A stretch of DNA of 64,000 nucleotides. Origin: Aureimonas frigidaquae. GTDB lineage: Bacteria > Pseudomonadota > Alphaproteobacteria > Rhizobiales > Rhizobiaceae. Below are positions 8,922 to 18,277 of the stretch, piece after piece; positions within the stretch are counted from its first letter, which is position 1, and each line of letters opens with the position of its first letter. Location of the stretch: positions 310,001 through 374,000 of the forward strand of contig NZ_BBWR01000008.1 in the NCBI RefSeq assembly GCF_001463905.1, read 5' to 3'. A program made the translations under genes and the position numbers. The notes under the pieces are model-generated. The model worked only from the letters and a program-made list of their open reading frames with translations. It did not search any database and was not told the DNA's origin.

Positions 8922-9577
8922 TACGGCCCCCTCTTACGTGTCGATGCCTCGATACGCGATGCAGAATGCTTGATGTGCTCCGAAGACTGCTTGCAATAGC
9001 AAGCAAAGCTGCGCTGTCGACAGTTTGATAAGGACCAACTTTGGTCGCCTAGGTTCCTTTCGGCCAGCACTCCGTGGGAAGTGTAAGAAACCGCTGAATG
9101 GTATGCTGCCTACTGGGACTAAGACTTCATCCACATCGCTACATCTGTCAATGACAATAAAGTGGCCCTGGCATAAGTTTGTCGGTCCAACCACTACTCC
9201 GCGAGCACGGACATGCCGCTGGCTGCTTGTATGCCCCTGTTCAAGCGGATTGGCCGCATAATTGGTGTGTCCGCTTTCGTTATGGTTCTGCGTGCCGCCG
9301 ACTGGCCGACTTGGGGTCGGTTGCTGAACGGCCGCTTTCCTTAATTCTTAGCTGAAACCGGTCAGTCCGCTGTCGGCCCGCAGCGGCAGCCCTCGTGGGG
9401 CTCTATCGAAGACTATGTGTTCCCGAGCCAGTTCGATCACTCCCGCCATATGAGCACGAGGCGATACGCACGCTTCGCAGATGACTGGGTGACCTTAATT
9501 GGTCTTCGTTCAGCGGATACGAATGCTCCGGTTACTCCCTGTCACTATGGGCTGCTGGTTACCGCAGTCGCTCCTTA
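8922..9577. other. intergenic stretch with repeat copy C, no supported gene
   Basis: About 650 bases between the second DUF1254/DUF1214 gene and the FAD oxidoreductase. It holds repeat copy C and its upstream 13-mer CGGACATGCCGCT (9208-9220). Short open frames here have no ribosome sites or recognisable motifs. The promoter of the exported gene set must lie near 8930-9000. Confidence 0.5.
9311..9378. repeat. dispersed intergenic repeat, copy C (shorter)
   Basis: Matches the first 68 bases of copies A and B: GGGGTCGGTTGCTGAACGG, CCGCTTTCC, TTCTTA and GAAACCGGTCAGTCCGCTGT. The similarity stops after CTGTCGGCCC. Read on the minus strand, the frame suggested by copies A and B meets a TAA stop here. 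Confidence 0.7.
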
Positions 9578-10987
9578 TTACAAGTGAGTAGCTTCAACAG
9601 ATACCGATCCCGTCGTCGTCGCTAGTATAGCTGGGACGTCGCTGTCCGGGGTGCCCAGCCAAACCTGAAGTTCCCGCAGCCGAGCCTGGATCTGCGAAAC
9701 GTGAATTCCACTCGTTCGTTGGCCTTGTCCGGCAGCCAATGCGGTTGCGATGCCAGCGGCTTCGCCGGTCATGGTGCAGGCCGGCACGTTGCGTGTGGAG
9801 CCGAAGGCGATGGCGTCTGCGGAAATGCAGCGCCCGGCGATGATGAGATTGTCGATATCCTGAGGTATCATCGCCCGATAAGGAATGCCGTAGCCCACGC
9901 CGACATGATCCATGATCGCCCGACTTCCGCCCGGTTCGTGCACGTCGACGGGCGAGTTGCACAAGCCGATCCCGTCTTCGAAACGGCGATTGCCCCGCAC
10001 GTCCGCCTCGGTGATCTCGTAAGCGCCTACGATGCGCCGCGTTTCGCGGACTCCCAGCTTGGGAGCGACTTCCAGGAAGATGGCATCCGCGAATCCTCCG
10101 ACATACCGCTGAAGAAAGTCGAACGCGCAGTAGGCCTGCTTGCGGATCTCGATCTCCGCGCGGCTCAGGTCGCGGTCGTTAAGGCCGTTGCCCTGGTAGC
10201 GGGTCACGTTGACGCTGATTTCGCCCGGCATCAAACCGGTCTTCATCGTGATGTGATCCTTCGGGATGATCCAGTCGAACCCCTCACGCACCTTGTCCTT
10301 GATGCGCTGCTGAAAGCCGGTAAGTAGAACGGCCATGGCGAAGTCTTCGTTGAGTGTCGCCTCGGCGGGATACACAACTTCCCACATGTCGTCGCGATGG
10401 GCTTCGCAATCGGCGATCAGCGCCGGAACGTCGACATTGAGCACGCGAAAGTATGAGGTGATTGGCTGGGTGAGCCCGTCTGCCTCTCGGCCCAGCTTGA
10501 AGTGTCCTCCCGAAAGGGCGGCCACGTCGCCGTCGCCGGACGCATCCACGAATGCCTTGCCCAGCACGAGACTTTCTCCGGACTTGGCGCGCACGATAAG
10601 ACCGCACACTGCGTCGTCCTGCATGACGGTCTGGACGACGCTTGCGCGCAGCAGCACCTCGACGCCCGCTTCTTCCACCATCTCGATGATTACGCGCTGC
10701 ATGACTTCGGCATCGAACGTACCGGTATACTTACCCCAGTAGCTTTCGCGAACCCGGCCGTCGGCGCCCTTATACCCGACGCAGCGATCCAGCATCTCGT
10801 GGAAAACCGGCGAATTGATCAATCCCGTCGGTTTAGTCAAGCGGCCGCCCGTGATGAGACCACCTAGAAAGCCGGTTCCTTCCACAAGCAGCACCGATGC
10901 GCCTTCGCGGGCGGCACGGATCGCTGCCACGATGCCGGCCGAGCCGGCGCCGGTCACGACGACGTCGTAAGAGCCGAATAATTGCAT
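9578..10987 (-). CDS. FAD-dependent oxidoreductase (FAD_oxidored family)
   Basis: A 469-residue flavoprotein. The N-terminal Rossmann motif YDVVVTGAGSAGIVAAIRAAREG (8-30) binds the ADP part of FAD, and GGLITGG with its glycines follows. DASGDGDVAALSG (about 149-161) and the C-terminal NLIIAGRCISADAIAFGSTRNVPACTMTGEAAG region (about 386-418) are typical of this family. Substrate unknown; there is no signal peptide, so it is cytoplasmic. It is the last gene of a five-gene minus-strand unit behind a ribose-type ABC transporter and an LVIVD-repeat protein, which suggests it oxidises the imported compound or a product of it. Confidence 0.75.
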   Translation of the reverse strand: MQLFGSYDVVVTGAGSAGIVAAIRAAREGASVLLVEGTGFLGGLITGGRLTKPTGLINSPVFHEMLDRCVGYKGADGRVRESYWGKYTGTFDAEVMQRVIIEMVEEAGVEVLLRASVVQTVMQDDAVCGLIVRAKSGESLVLGKAFVDASGDGDVAALSGGHFKLGREADGLTQPITSYFRVLNVDVPALIADCEAHRDDMWEVVYPAEATLNEDFAMAVLLTGFQQRIKDKVREGFDWIIPKDHITMKTGLMPGEISVNVTRYQGNGLNDRDLSRAEIEIRKQAYCAFDFLQRYVGGFADAIFLEVAPKLGVRETRRIVGAYEITEADVRGNRRFEDGIGLCNSPVDVHEPGGSRAIMDHVGVGYGIPYRAMIPQDIDNLIIAGRCISADAIAFGSTRNVPACTMTGEAAGIATALAAGQGQRTSGIHVSQIQARLRELQVWLGTPDSDVPAILATTTGSVSVEATHL

Positions 10988-11020
10988 GCTGCACTCCCTT
11001 CTAATTCGATGTGCCGGGCT

Positions 11021-12268
11021 TCAGCCTTGGTATTCCATGATGGAGAGGCCGGCGTTGTAGTCCGTGACGTAGATCAGCCCATCGGCCGCTACGAAGATGT
11101 CGCAACTCTGGATGATCGGCTTCTTGCCGGGCCGCTTGTCCATCATCTGCCTTGGCGGCGCGGGCACCAGCGCGCCGACTTCACGGGGCTGCGTGGCATC
11201 GGAAATGTCGTGAACCCGAACGCCGGCATTCTGCCAGGTGGAGAAGATGAGCGTATCGCTGACGAAACTTCCGGGGCGGTTCTCGTGCAAGTTATGCGGT
11301 CCGTAATGAGCCCCTTTCGTCGGGTAAGGAGCGTCCGCTGGCGCGCACAGGGTCGAAAGCGGCAAGGGATTGGCAGGATTCTTCACGTCGAAGATCCAGA
11401 TGTTCTTCAAACCGTCCTCGTAATCGTCCAGCACCGCCTCATCCAGCACCACAAGCAGACCGCGCTCGGTTAAAGGCAGGCAGTTATGCGTGCCGCCCTG
11501 GAACGGGGGCGACCAGTTCACATGGGTAATCAGCTGCGGCGAGGCACGATCTGCCACATCCATCACCACCAGCCCGGCATCGCGCCATGCACCCCAAGCG
11601 ATGTCACCGCTGACGATCGCATGATGCAACCCGTATTTTCGGCTGGGGGGCCAACTCGGCGTTTCACCTGCGGCCTGGTGCATACCGGGCAGGGCGTAAC
11701 GCCCGGCTTCCCGCGGGTTGGCCGGTTCGGACATATCTACCGTCATGAAGATGAAGTCCGTATAGCCGTCCAGCAAGGCAGAGACGTAGGCCCATCGACC
11801 GCCCGTGAACCAGATGCGGTGGATACCGCCCGAAACCGGCATGAAGCCGATACGGCGTGGGTGGCCGGGCGTCGAGATATCGTAAACGGCAAGCCCCGCG
11901 TCCCAATCGCGTTCGGCCTTCGGCGCTACGGTGCCCAGGGCGCTGCCCGCGGCGGCCTTGTAGTAGCTGGCCTCGTCCGCGAAGGCCGCGTCCGCGAAGA
12001 CATCCTTGCCGTGGATCACCAGCAAAAGATTATCCGCGACCTGAAGATGCACGTTCCAGGTGTTGGGCGGGGCAGGGTGGAACCCTGCGGGTTTCGGATT
12101 CCTGGGATCGCGTACGTCCACGACCGAAAAGCCGCCGCTGAACAGGTGTCCGACATAGGCGAAACCGTTTTCCACCATGACCTGTATGCCATCGGCGCGG
12201 CCGCCCTGATCGCTCTGGCTGATGAGCCGCATGTTAAAGGCGTGGTCGACGGGTTCGGTAAGGGACAA
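11021..12268 (-). CDS. LVIVD-repeat beta-propeller-like protein
   Basis: A 415-residue protein built of repeated units of the LVIVD type: FAYVGHLFSGGFSVVDVRDPRNPKP, GLAVYDISTPGHPRRIG, DFIFMTVDMSEPANPREAG, GLVVMDVADRASPQLI, NIWIFDVKNPANPLPL and GVRVHDISDATQPREVG. These are the blades of a likely beta-propeller. No signal peptide is visible, although many LVIVD proteins are exported. It lies between the ABC substrate-binding gene and the FAD oxidoreductase, 33 bp from the latter. Histidines in GIHRIWF, GLHHAI and GPHNLHENRPGS are conserved-looking and could bind metal or substrate. Function not known. Confidence 0.7.
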   Translation of the reverse strand: MSLTEPVDHAFNMRLISQSDQGGRADGIQVMVENGFAYVGHLFSGGFSVVDVRDPRNPKPAGFHPAPPNTWNVHLQVADNLLLVIHGKDVFADAAFADEASYYKAAAGSALGTVAPKAERDWDAGLAVYDISTPGHPRRIGFMPVSGGIHRIWFTGGRWAYVSALLDGYTDFIFMTVDMSEPANPREAGRYALPGMHQAAGETPSWPPSRKYGLHHAIVSGDIAWGAWRDAGLVVMDVADRASPQLITHVNWSPPFQGGTHNCLPLTERGLLVVLDEAVLDDYEDGLKNIWIFDVKNPANPLPLSTLCAPADAPYPTKGAHYGPHNLHENRPGSFVSDTLIFSTWQNAGVRVHDISDATQPREVGALVPAPPRQMMDKRPGKKPIIQSCDIFVAADGLIYVTDYNAGLSIMEYQG

Positions 12269-12333
12269 GCTGCTTCTCCAGGTGAGTTGGGGGGTCGGCG
12301 CGCCGACGTGGCGCGCCTCGTCGTCGGCTATCG

Positions 12334-13326
12334 TTACTTAACCATGTTGCCCCAGTTCTCCGGGCTGTCGACATTGGCCTTCCAGATCATCACGGGCTGG
12401 ATCAGGGTTTCCTTCGCCACAGGGCGGTCCGCAAAATGATTTTCCATTTCGCCTACGATGGACGTACCCATGGAGAACGGGTTTTGCCCCACATCCGCCT
12501 CTTGCAGTCCCTCGCGGATGCGCTGCAGGCCAAGTGGCGTGCCGTCGAAGCCGATGATGGGGATATAGCCTTCCTCTCCCGGCTGCTTCAGGCGGTCGAT
12601 CTGCCGCAAGGCCGATACGACGCCACGGATCATCTCGTCATTGTGCGCCCAGATGGCCGCTACGTTCGGGTCCCGTGTGAAGGCGTCGACAGTCAGGGTC
12701 TGCGCGTTCTCCGCAGTCCATTCCGCCTTGAGCGTATCGATGGCGATGTCCGGGTACTTCGCATCCATCTGGTCGTGGAAACCCTTGTAGCGCTTTTCCG
12801 ATTGACCGGAGCCGATGGCGCCACGCACTTCCAGGACCCGACCCTTGCCGCCGGTGACCTTGGCGACCGCGTCTGCCGCGGCCGAGCCACCCGCTACGTC
12901 GTCGAACGTGTTGTAGGCGACCCATTCGCCTTCGGGCGGAAGGTTCTCGAGCATGAACAGGGGAATCTCGGCCTCGTTGGCCTTGCGCACGCCACCTTGC
13001 AGCAACGTGGCATCAACGGGATTGAGCAAGATGATGTCGGGTTGCTTGCTGATCACATCCAGCAACTGGGTCGTCTGAGTGCTTGCGTCGCCCTTGCCGT
13101 CGTAGACCTGGATGCTCATGCCCTTGTCCGCAGCGAGCTTCTTGACGTGGTCGACCAGCGTGACCTGATATTCGTACTGGAGACCAAAGGCGATGTAGGC
13201 CAGCGTCTTGCCGTCCAGGACGTTGTCCTGCGCCAGTGCCGGGGCCGCCGCGCCCGCGCCGATCATCAAAGCGGCCCCGGCAGCATAACCGAGGAATATG
13301 CGACGCGTCGTTTTAAGAAAACCCAT
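12334..13326 (-). CDS. sugar ABC transporter substrate-binding protein (RbsB-like, periplasmic)
   Basis: A 330-residue periplasmic binding protein of the ribose/galactose class (Peripla_BP_4 type). The leader KTTRRIFLGYAAGAALMIGAGAAAPALA contains a twin-arginine motif, so Tat export is likely. The mature part shows the two-domain pattern: TQTTQLLDVISKQPDIILLNPVD in the first lobe and AIWAHNDEMIRGVVSALRQ in the second. It feeds the permease and ATPase encoded just upstream on the same strand. The ligand is unknown; neighbours (FAD oxidoreductase, DenD-like dehydrogenase) point to a polyol, sugar or sugar acid. Confidence 0.85.
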   Translation of the reverse strand: MGFLKTTRRIFLGYAAGAALMIGAGAAAPALAQDNVLDGKTLAYIAFGLQYEYQVTLVDHVKKLAADKGMSIQVYDGKGDASTQTTQLLDVISKQPDIILLNPVDATLLQGGVRKANEAEIPLFMLENLPPEGEWVAYNTFDDVAGGSAAADAVAKVTGGKGRVLEVRGAIGSGQSEKRYKGFHDQMDAKYPDIAIDTLKAEWTAENAQTLTVDAFTRDPNVAAIWAHNDEMIRGVVSALRQIDRLKQPGEEGYIPIIGFDGTPLGLQRIREGLQEADVGQNPFSMGTSIVGEMENHFADRPVAKETLIQPVMIWKANVDSPENWGNMVK

Positions 13327-13418
13327 TATAACCTCCCGTTAGATTTTCAATCTCTTGCAGACATACCTGTCCCGTTGGCCCCCGGATACTTGGCAGGGAC
13401 GCGTCCAGAAACGGTTTC

Positions 13419-14486
13419 TCAGTTCGGCTTGCTTGTGGCGGCGGCCGCCTTCTTGCTTATGACCTTCTTGCGCATGCCGGCCTCCATGTAGCTTCTGCGA
13501 TAGACGTCCAGCGCAGCGGCGGCGGCGATGACCAAACCGCTGACGACCGAGTCCCAGTTTGGCGGCACGTTCAAGAGGTTCACAGCGTTCTGCACCAGGC
13601 CGAGCAAAAGCACGCCAAGCAGCATCGAACCCATGTTGCCTTCGCCGCCGAACAGGCTGACCCCGCCGATGACGACGGCTGCAATGACGGCAAGCTCGAG
13701 CCCCTGTGCGGCCGTCGCCGCGCCAGCCTCGAACCGCGCGGTTATGAGAAGTCCCGCGATGGCGGCCATCAAGCCTGAGATCATAAAGCACAGAATGACC
13801 ACACGTTCGGTCTTAATGCCGGCAAGGCGGGCGGCGAGGGGGTTGCCGCCCGTGGCGTAGACGGAGCGCCCAAACCGCGTCCGTGAGAGCACGATTTGCG
13901 CTACGGCCGCCAGAACCAGCGTCAGCACGATCACCGCCGGCACGCCCAGAACGCGGCCGGCCTGGAGTTGCACATACATGTTCGGCACTGGCGCGATATT
14001 GGTTCCGCCCGAGTAGATGTAGGCCAGGCCGCGCGCGATGGTCATCGTAGCCAGGGTAGCGATGAGCGCAGGTATACGAAGTTTGGTAACCGCAAGTCCG
14101 TTGAGGAGGCCTATGCAGGCTCCGGCGGCGAGTGCCAGCACGAGCGCGATTTCCGGAGGCAGGCCCTGAAACTGGACCAGGCCGACCGCAAGCACAGAAG
14201 ACAGCACGACCACAGATGCAACCGAGAGGTCGATGCCGGCCACCAGGATGACGAAGGTCTGGCCGATCGCCACCACGGCTATGATAGTTGCCGACTGCAG
14301 CACGTTCTCGATATTGCGTGTCGTGGCAAAGACTGGGCTGAGCACGGACATGACAGCGCTTCCCAGCAGGATGACCGCCATGAGTCCGAGACTCTGCACC
14401 AAATCGATAACGGAGATGCGGCCGAGCCACCCACCGATACGCTGTCTTTTGGCTAGGGGTTGCGACATTGCCGTGTTTTCCAGCAT
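13419..14486 (-). CDS. sugar ABC transporter permease (RbsC-like)
   Basis: A 355-residue inner-membrane permease of the BPD_transp_2 (ribose) class, with eight to ten hydrophobic segments. The family stretch GQTFVILVAGIDLSVASVVVLSS (near residue 80) and the cytoplasmic loop GRSVYATGGNPLAARLAGI, which contacts the ATPase, are clear. The start is set at 14486 (MLENTAMSQPL) because GGGGA lies upstream; the frame is open for another 29 codons without such a site. It lies between the ATPase and substrate-binding genes on the minus strand. Confidence 0.85.
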   Translation of the reverse strand: MLENTAMSQPLAKRQRIGGWLGRISVIDLVQSLGLMAVILLGSAVMSVLSPVFATTRNIENVLQSATIIAVVAIGQTFVILVAGIDLSVASVVVLSSVLAVGLVQFQGLPPEIALVLALAAGACIGLLNGLAVTKLRIPALIATLATMTIARGLAYIYSGGTNIAPVPNMYVQLQAGRVLGVPAVIVLTLVLAAVAQIVLSRTRFGRSVYATGGNPLAARLAGIKTERVVILCFMISGLMAAIAGLLITARFEAGAATAAQGLELAVIAAVVIGGVSLFGGEGNMGSMLLGVLLLGLVQNAVNLLNVPPNWDSVVSGLVIAAAAALDVYRRSYMEAGMRKKVISKKAAAATSKPN

Positions 14487-14574
14487 GGGAGATTTTCCCC
14501 GGTATGCCCTCGCGCGCCCGGTCAGGGTTCGTGCAGGGTCCGTTTCTTTAACGCGTCGTGCGGGGTCCCGCACT

Positions 14575-16089
14575 TCATCCCTTCGTGGCGAAGCTCATGA
14601 TGGCTTCGCTCGTCGCTTCGGCCTTATCCAGCGAAGCGGAAATGCGGCCCGAGCGCATCACCAGGACGCGGTCGGTCAGAGTCAGGATTTCGGGCAGTTC
14701 CGAACTGATGAGCAGAATTGCCATGCCGCCTTCGGCGAGCCGCAGGATCAACTCGCTGATCTCCGCCTTCGCGCCGATGTCGATACCCTTCGTCGGTTCA
14801 TCGAGGATCAGCAGCTTCGGCTTGCGCGCAAGCCATCGCGCCAGAACCACCTTCTGCTGGTTTCCACCTGATAGCGTCGACACTCGCGTGGCCGGAGAGG
14901 ATGTCTTGACGGAGAGGGCCTTGATTTCCCGATCCGCGATCATCCTTTCCTTCGCCATGGACAGGAAACCGAATGTCGAGAACTGGTCCAGGAGGCTCAG
15001 CGTGACATTGCTTCGGACACTGAGAAGGCCGACCAGTGCCTGCTGCCGTCGATCTTCCGGAACAAGACCGATACCGGCCCCGATGGCGGAACTCGGATCG
15101 TTCGGGCGCACGGTCCTACCGGCCAACTCGACGGTGCCGGAGTCATAAGGGTCGATGCCGAAGATGCAGGCCGCCACCTCCGACCGCCCGGCACCCACAA
15201 GGCCCGCCATGCCGACGATCTCGCCGGCACGCACCTCGAACGAGATGTTCTCCAGCACGTTCTCGCGCGAGAGGTCCTGCACACGCAGAACGACATCACC
15301 GATGGGCCGCTTGGGTACTTCCGTCGCCCGGACCTCGCGGCCGACCATCATGCGGATGACCGTGTCGTGGTCCAGTTCCGCGATCGGACGAGACCCCACC
15401 AGCTTGCCGTCGCGCAGAACCGTGACCCTGTCGGAAATGTGGAACACTTCCTCTAGCCAGTGGGAAACGAAGACGATCCCCATGCCCTTGCTCTTCAGGT
15501 CGTTTACGACCTCGAAGAGACGGTCGATTTCGGGTGGGGACAGGGATGTGGTCGGTTCGTCCATGATGAGGACCTTGGAGTCCTCGGAAATCGCCCTTGC
15601 TATCTCAACGAGCTGCTGGTCCGCCGAAGACAGCCGCCCAGCCAGGGTAGACGGGCTAAGATGCGGAGCCACGCGGGCCAGCGCAGCCGCGGCGCGCGCC
15701 TTCTGGTCCCGGCGCCGGATCCATCCGAATTCGTTTGTGGGCCACCGGCCGAGCAAAATGTTCTCGGCCACCGACATGGCGGGCACCAGATGGGCATCCT
15801 GGTGGATCGTGGCGACGCCCGCACGGTGTGCCGCGGCAGGATCGGCCACAAGTGCCATGCCGTCCACCAGGATCGACCCCGCGTCGGGGGAATAGAAGCC
15901 GGCCATCAGCTTGATGAGGGTCGACTTGCCCGCCCCGTTTTCGCCCAACAGGGCCATCACTTCGCCCGGCCGGACGAAGAAGTCGACATTGTCCAGCGCG
16001 AGCACGCCAGGGAACGACTTGGTTATTCCCTGTGCCACGAGGACACTTTGCGTGTCGTGTCCGGCACCTATCCGAGCGGCGACGTTCAT
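14575..16089 (-). CDS. sugar ABC transporter ATP-binding protein (RbsA-like, two nucleotide-binding domains)
   Basis: A 504-residue tandem ATPase. The first domain has Walker A GENGAGKST (about 49-57), a signature region near LSSADQQLVEIARAIS and Walker B VLIMDEPTTSL. The second domain lacks a canonical Walker A (GLVGAGRSE) but has the signature LSGGNQQKVVLARWL and Walker B LLILDEPTKGID, as is normal for RbsA/MglA-type proteins. It energises uptake by the adjacent permease and binding protein. It is the first gene of the minus-strand operon, reading away from the FadR-type regulator. Confidence 0.9.
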   Translation of the reverse strand: MNVAARIGAGHDTQSVLVAQGITKSFPGVLALDNVDFFVRPGEVMALLGENGAGKSTLIKLMAGFYSPDAGSILVDGMALVADPAAAHRAGVATIHQDAHLVPAMSVAENILLGRWPTNEFGWIRRRDQKARAAAALARVAPHLSPSTLAGRLSSADQQLVEIARAISEDSKVLIMDEPTTSLSPPEIDRLFEVVNDLKSKGMGIVFVSHWLEEVFHISDRVTVLRDGKLVGSRPIAELDHDTVIRMMVGREVRATEVPKRPIGDVVLRVQDLSRENVLENISFEVRAGEIVGMAGLVGAGRSEVAACIFGIDPYDSGTVELAGRTVRPNDPSSAIGAGIGLVPEDRRQQALVGLLSVRSNVTLSLLDQFSTFGFLSMAKERMIADREIKALSVKTSSPATRVSTLSGGNQQKVVLARWLARKPKLLILDEPTKGIDIGAKAEISELILRLAEGGMAILLISSELPEILTLTDRVLVMRSGRISASLDKAEATSEAIMSFATKG

Positions 16090-16243
16090 GACGAACGATC
16101 GACATGGCCAGGCGCACGCGAAACCGCGCTTTTATGCAGCATGCCGATCCCTCCCAGAGCCCGGTCCGACCGTTTCGGACCATCCGGGCAGGTTGGTTCC
16201 CGCCCTTGTGACCAAACGCTACGGTTGGGCAAAATGCTTGTCA

Positions 16244-16266
16244 ACTGGTATTTTTAGTGAACCAGT
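16244..16266. promoter_or_regulatory. putative FadR/GntR operator 1 (ACTGG-N13-CCAGT)
   Basis: A 23-bp inverted repeat with arms ACTGGT and ACCAGT. The same arms and spacing recur at 16417-16439. It lies 155 bp before the ABC ATPase start, so it probably serves the minus-strand operon. The likely binder is the regulator encoded at 16449. Confidence 0.6.
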
Positions 16267-16416
16267 CCGGCTCCCGAGGAATTTTTCTGTCCTGTGTGCC
16301 ATGCAGCAATTTCTTGTGTGAATTGCTGCGTTTGCGCTGATTTGGCTATCACTACCTTACTGAGAACCAGCCTTGGCAAGAAAGCAGGGACGTGACAGGT
16401 TCGATACAGTAGGGTA

Positions 16417-16439
16417 ACTGGTTTTTATATCAGTCCAGT
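16417..16439. promoter_or_regulatory. putative FadR/GntR operator 2 (ACTGG-N13-CCAGT)
   Basis: Second copy of the 23-bp format, ending 9 bases before the ATG of the FadR-type gene, which suggests autoregulation. The spacer is AT-rich, as in operator 1. Confidence 0.6.
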
Positions 16440-16448
16440 TGGTGATCA

Positions 16449-17231
16449 ATGTCTGCTCCTCTCACTCCGCTTCGCGAGACGATCCAAAAACCGACGGCCA
16501 GGGACATGGTCTACGAGAAGGTTGTCTCCATGATCGCGTCGGGAATCCTGCAGATCGGGGACGAGCTTCCCAGCGAGCGCGATCTTGCATCCATGCTGTC
16601 GGTGAGCCGAGCGACGGTACGCAGTGCTGTCCAGCAACTGGGCGAGGAAGGCATCGTGCATATTTCGCAAGGGGCGCGAACACGCGTCACCGGCGACGAT
16701 GTGCAGTTAAGTGGACAGCGGATCGGCGTCACCAACGCCTCGTCCATCAATGGCTACAGCTTGGAGGCGGTCCATGCGGCGCGCCTGCTGGTGGAGACCG
16801 CCGTCGTGGGAGATGCCGCGCATCACTTGAGCGAGGCAGATATTATGCGCCTTGAAAACTCGATCGCCGCCCAGACGGAGGCGCGCAACGACCCGGTACG
16901 CTTCCTGATCTGCGATCGGGAGTTCCACCTGGCTATCTATTACGCATCGCCCAACCGCCTCCTGGCCGACTTCGTCGTCGATCTCTACACCTACATGCTC
17001 GACCACCGTCGCATTGCCATGGGGCAGCCCGGCGCGATCGAGAAGAGCCTGGAAGACCACGCGTTTATCGTGCGTGCGCTGAAGATGCGGAACCCGCAGG
17101 CCGTATCGGCCGCCTTTGCCGACCACATTCGACGTATTCACGACACATCGAAGGCTGTTGACGGCGGGAAATCCCCGGGCGCCGATCCCGTCCGGAAAAG
17201 CAACAGGGCAAAAGGGGATGCGATCGCATGA
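16449..17231 (+). CDS. FadR-family (GntR/FCD) transcriptional regulator
   Basis: A 260-residue regulator. The N-terminal winged helix has PSERDLASMLSVSRATVRSAVQQLGEEGIVHISQGARTRV (about 38-78), typical of FadR-type GntR proteins. The C-terminal half (about 100-235) is an FCD ligand domain, with REFHLAIYYAS and metal-binding-type His residues (DHAFIVRAL, DHIRRIH). It probably senses a small acid linked to the ABC cargo and binds the two operators just upstream. Its stop overlaps the start of the dehydrogenase gene by 4 bases. Confidence 0.85.
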   Translation: MSAPLTPLRETIQKPTARDMVYEKVVSMIASGILQIGDELPSERDLASMLSVSRATVRSAVQQLGEEGIVHISQGARTRVTGDDVQLSGQRIGVTNASSINGYSLEAVHAARLLVETAVVGDAAHHLSEADIMRLENSIAAQTEARNDPVRFLICDREFHLAIYYASPNRLLADFVVDLYTYMLDHRRIAMGQPGAIEKSLEDHAFIVRALKMRNPQAVSAAFADHIRRIHDTSKAVDGGKSPGADPVRKSNRAKGDAIA

Positions 17232-18241
17232 AAATCTTGATCATCGGTGCCGCAGGCATGCTCGGACAGAAGCTGACACGAGCGCTTATCGCCAAGCGGA
17301 CGCTGTGTGAGACGTCCATTTCCGGCCTGATGCTGGCCGACGTCGTCGCGCCCAAGGAGCCTCATTTCGACGGAAGCGTGGAAAGTAGCGCGGCCGACCT
17401 TTCGCAGCCCGGCGTGGCGGAGGCGCTTATCTCGCGGCGGCCGGACGTCATCTTCCATCTCGCGGCCGTCGTTTCGGGCGAGGCGGAAGCCGATTTCGAA
17501 AAAGGGTACAGGGTCAATCTCGATGGAACGCGTGCGCTGTTCGAGGCGATCCGAAACGCCCCTGCACCCTATTGCCCGAAAGTTGTCTTCACGTCATCGA
17601 TCGTCGTGTTCGGCAGCCCTTTGCCCGATGTAATTTCGGACGATCAATGCCTGACGCCGCAGACCAGCTACGGCACGCAGAAGGCGATGTGCGAGCTTCT
17701 TCTGGCCGATTATTCCCGGCGGGGCATACTGGACGGCATCGGCATCCGCCTTCCCACCATCACCATTCGGCCGGGCGTACCGAACAAGGCTGCCTCCGGC
17801 TTTTTCTCCAGCATCCTGCGCGAACCTCTGATCGGACTGCCGGCAAACCTGCCCGTGGAGAAGACCGTACGGCACTGGTTTGCCAGCCCGCGTGCGGCAG
17901 TCTCCTTTCTGGTTCATGCCGCGGAACTCGACACGGCGCGCCTCGGCACACGCAGGACGCTGACCATGCCGGGCCTGGCTGCCTCGGTCGAGGACCAGAT
18001 CGCCGCGCTCGGCCGCTATGCCGGCGGCGGTGCCGTCGACCTGATCAGCCAGGAAAGGGACGAGGATGTCGCGCGGATAATCTCCGGCTGGCCGCGCAGT
18101 TTCGATGCCCGGCGCGCGCAAGACCTAGGTTTCAAGGCGGAAAACTCTTTCGACGAGATCATCCGGGTGCATGTGGAGGACGAACTCGCCGGCGGCGCAC
18201 AGGCAGACATGCCCATTGCCGATATGCGTAAACGCTTGTGA
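17228..18241 (+). CDS. denD: NAD-dependent epimerase/dehydratase-type dehydrogenase, D-erythronate dehydrogenase (DenD)-like
   Basis: A 337-residue extended SDR. It has the NAD-binding start MKILIIGAAGMLGQKLTRAL, the VIFHLAAVVSGEAE block and the catalytic Ser (VVFTSSIVVFG) with Y-x3-K in SYGTQKAMCELL. The run SRRGILDGIGIRLPTITIRPG is the pattern I associate with DenD. DenD oxidises D-erythronate to 2-oxo-tetronate, which is then phosphorylated by OtnC and isomerised by OtnI; neither partner is in this window. It is translationally coupled to the FadR-type regulator. The exact substrate is inferred. Confidence 0.7.
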   Translation: MKILIIGAAGMLGQKLTRALIAKRTLCETSISGLMLADVVAPKEPHFDGSVESSAADLSQPGVAEALISRRPDVIFHLAAVVSGEAEADFEKGYRVNLDGTRALFEAIRNAPAPYCPKVVFTSSIVVFGSPLPDVISDDQCLTPQTSYGTQKAMCELLLADYSRRGILDGIGIRLPTITIRPGVPNKAASGFFSSILREPLIGLPANLPVEKTVRHWFASPRAAVSFLVHAAELDTARLGTRRTLTMPGLAASVEDQIAALGRYAGGGAVDLISQERDEDVARIISGWPRSFDARRAQDLGFKAENSFDEIIRVHVEDELAGGAQADMPIADMRKRL

Positions 18242-18277
18242 AAGCGAACGAACCGAACATCAACACGGAAACCTGCG

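Larger units (their letters stand above)
16090..16448. other. divergent control region between ABC operon and FadR-DenD-HbpS genes
   Basis: About 360 bases without a gene. It holds two operators of the same format (16244-16266 and 16417-16439) and AT-rich stretches near both (for example GTATTTTTAGTG and GTTTTTATAT), which fit promoters for the two divergent units. Confidence 0.6.

Noticed and set aside
9025..9261. Short frames on both strands in the gap before repeat copy C
   Set aside because: They lack ribosome sites and family features, and they overlap each other.
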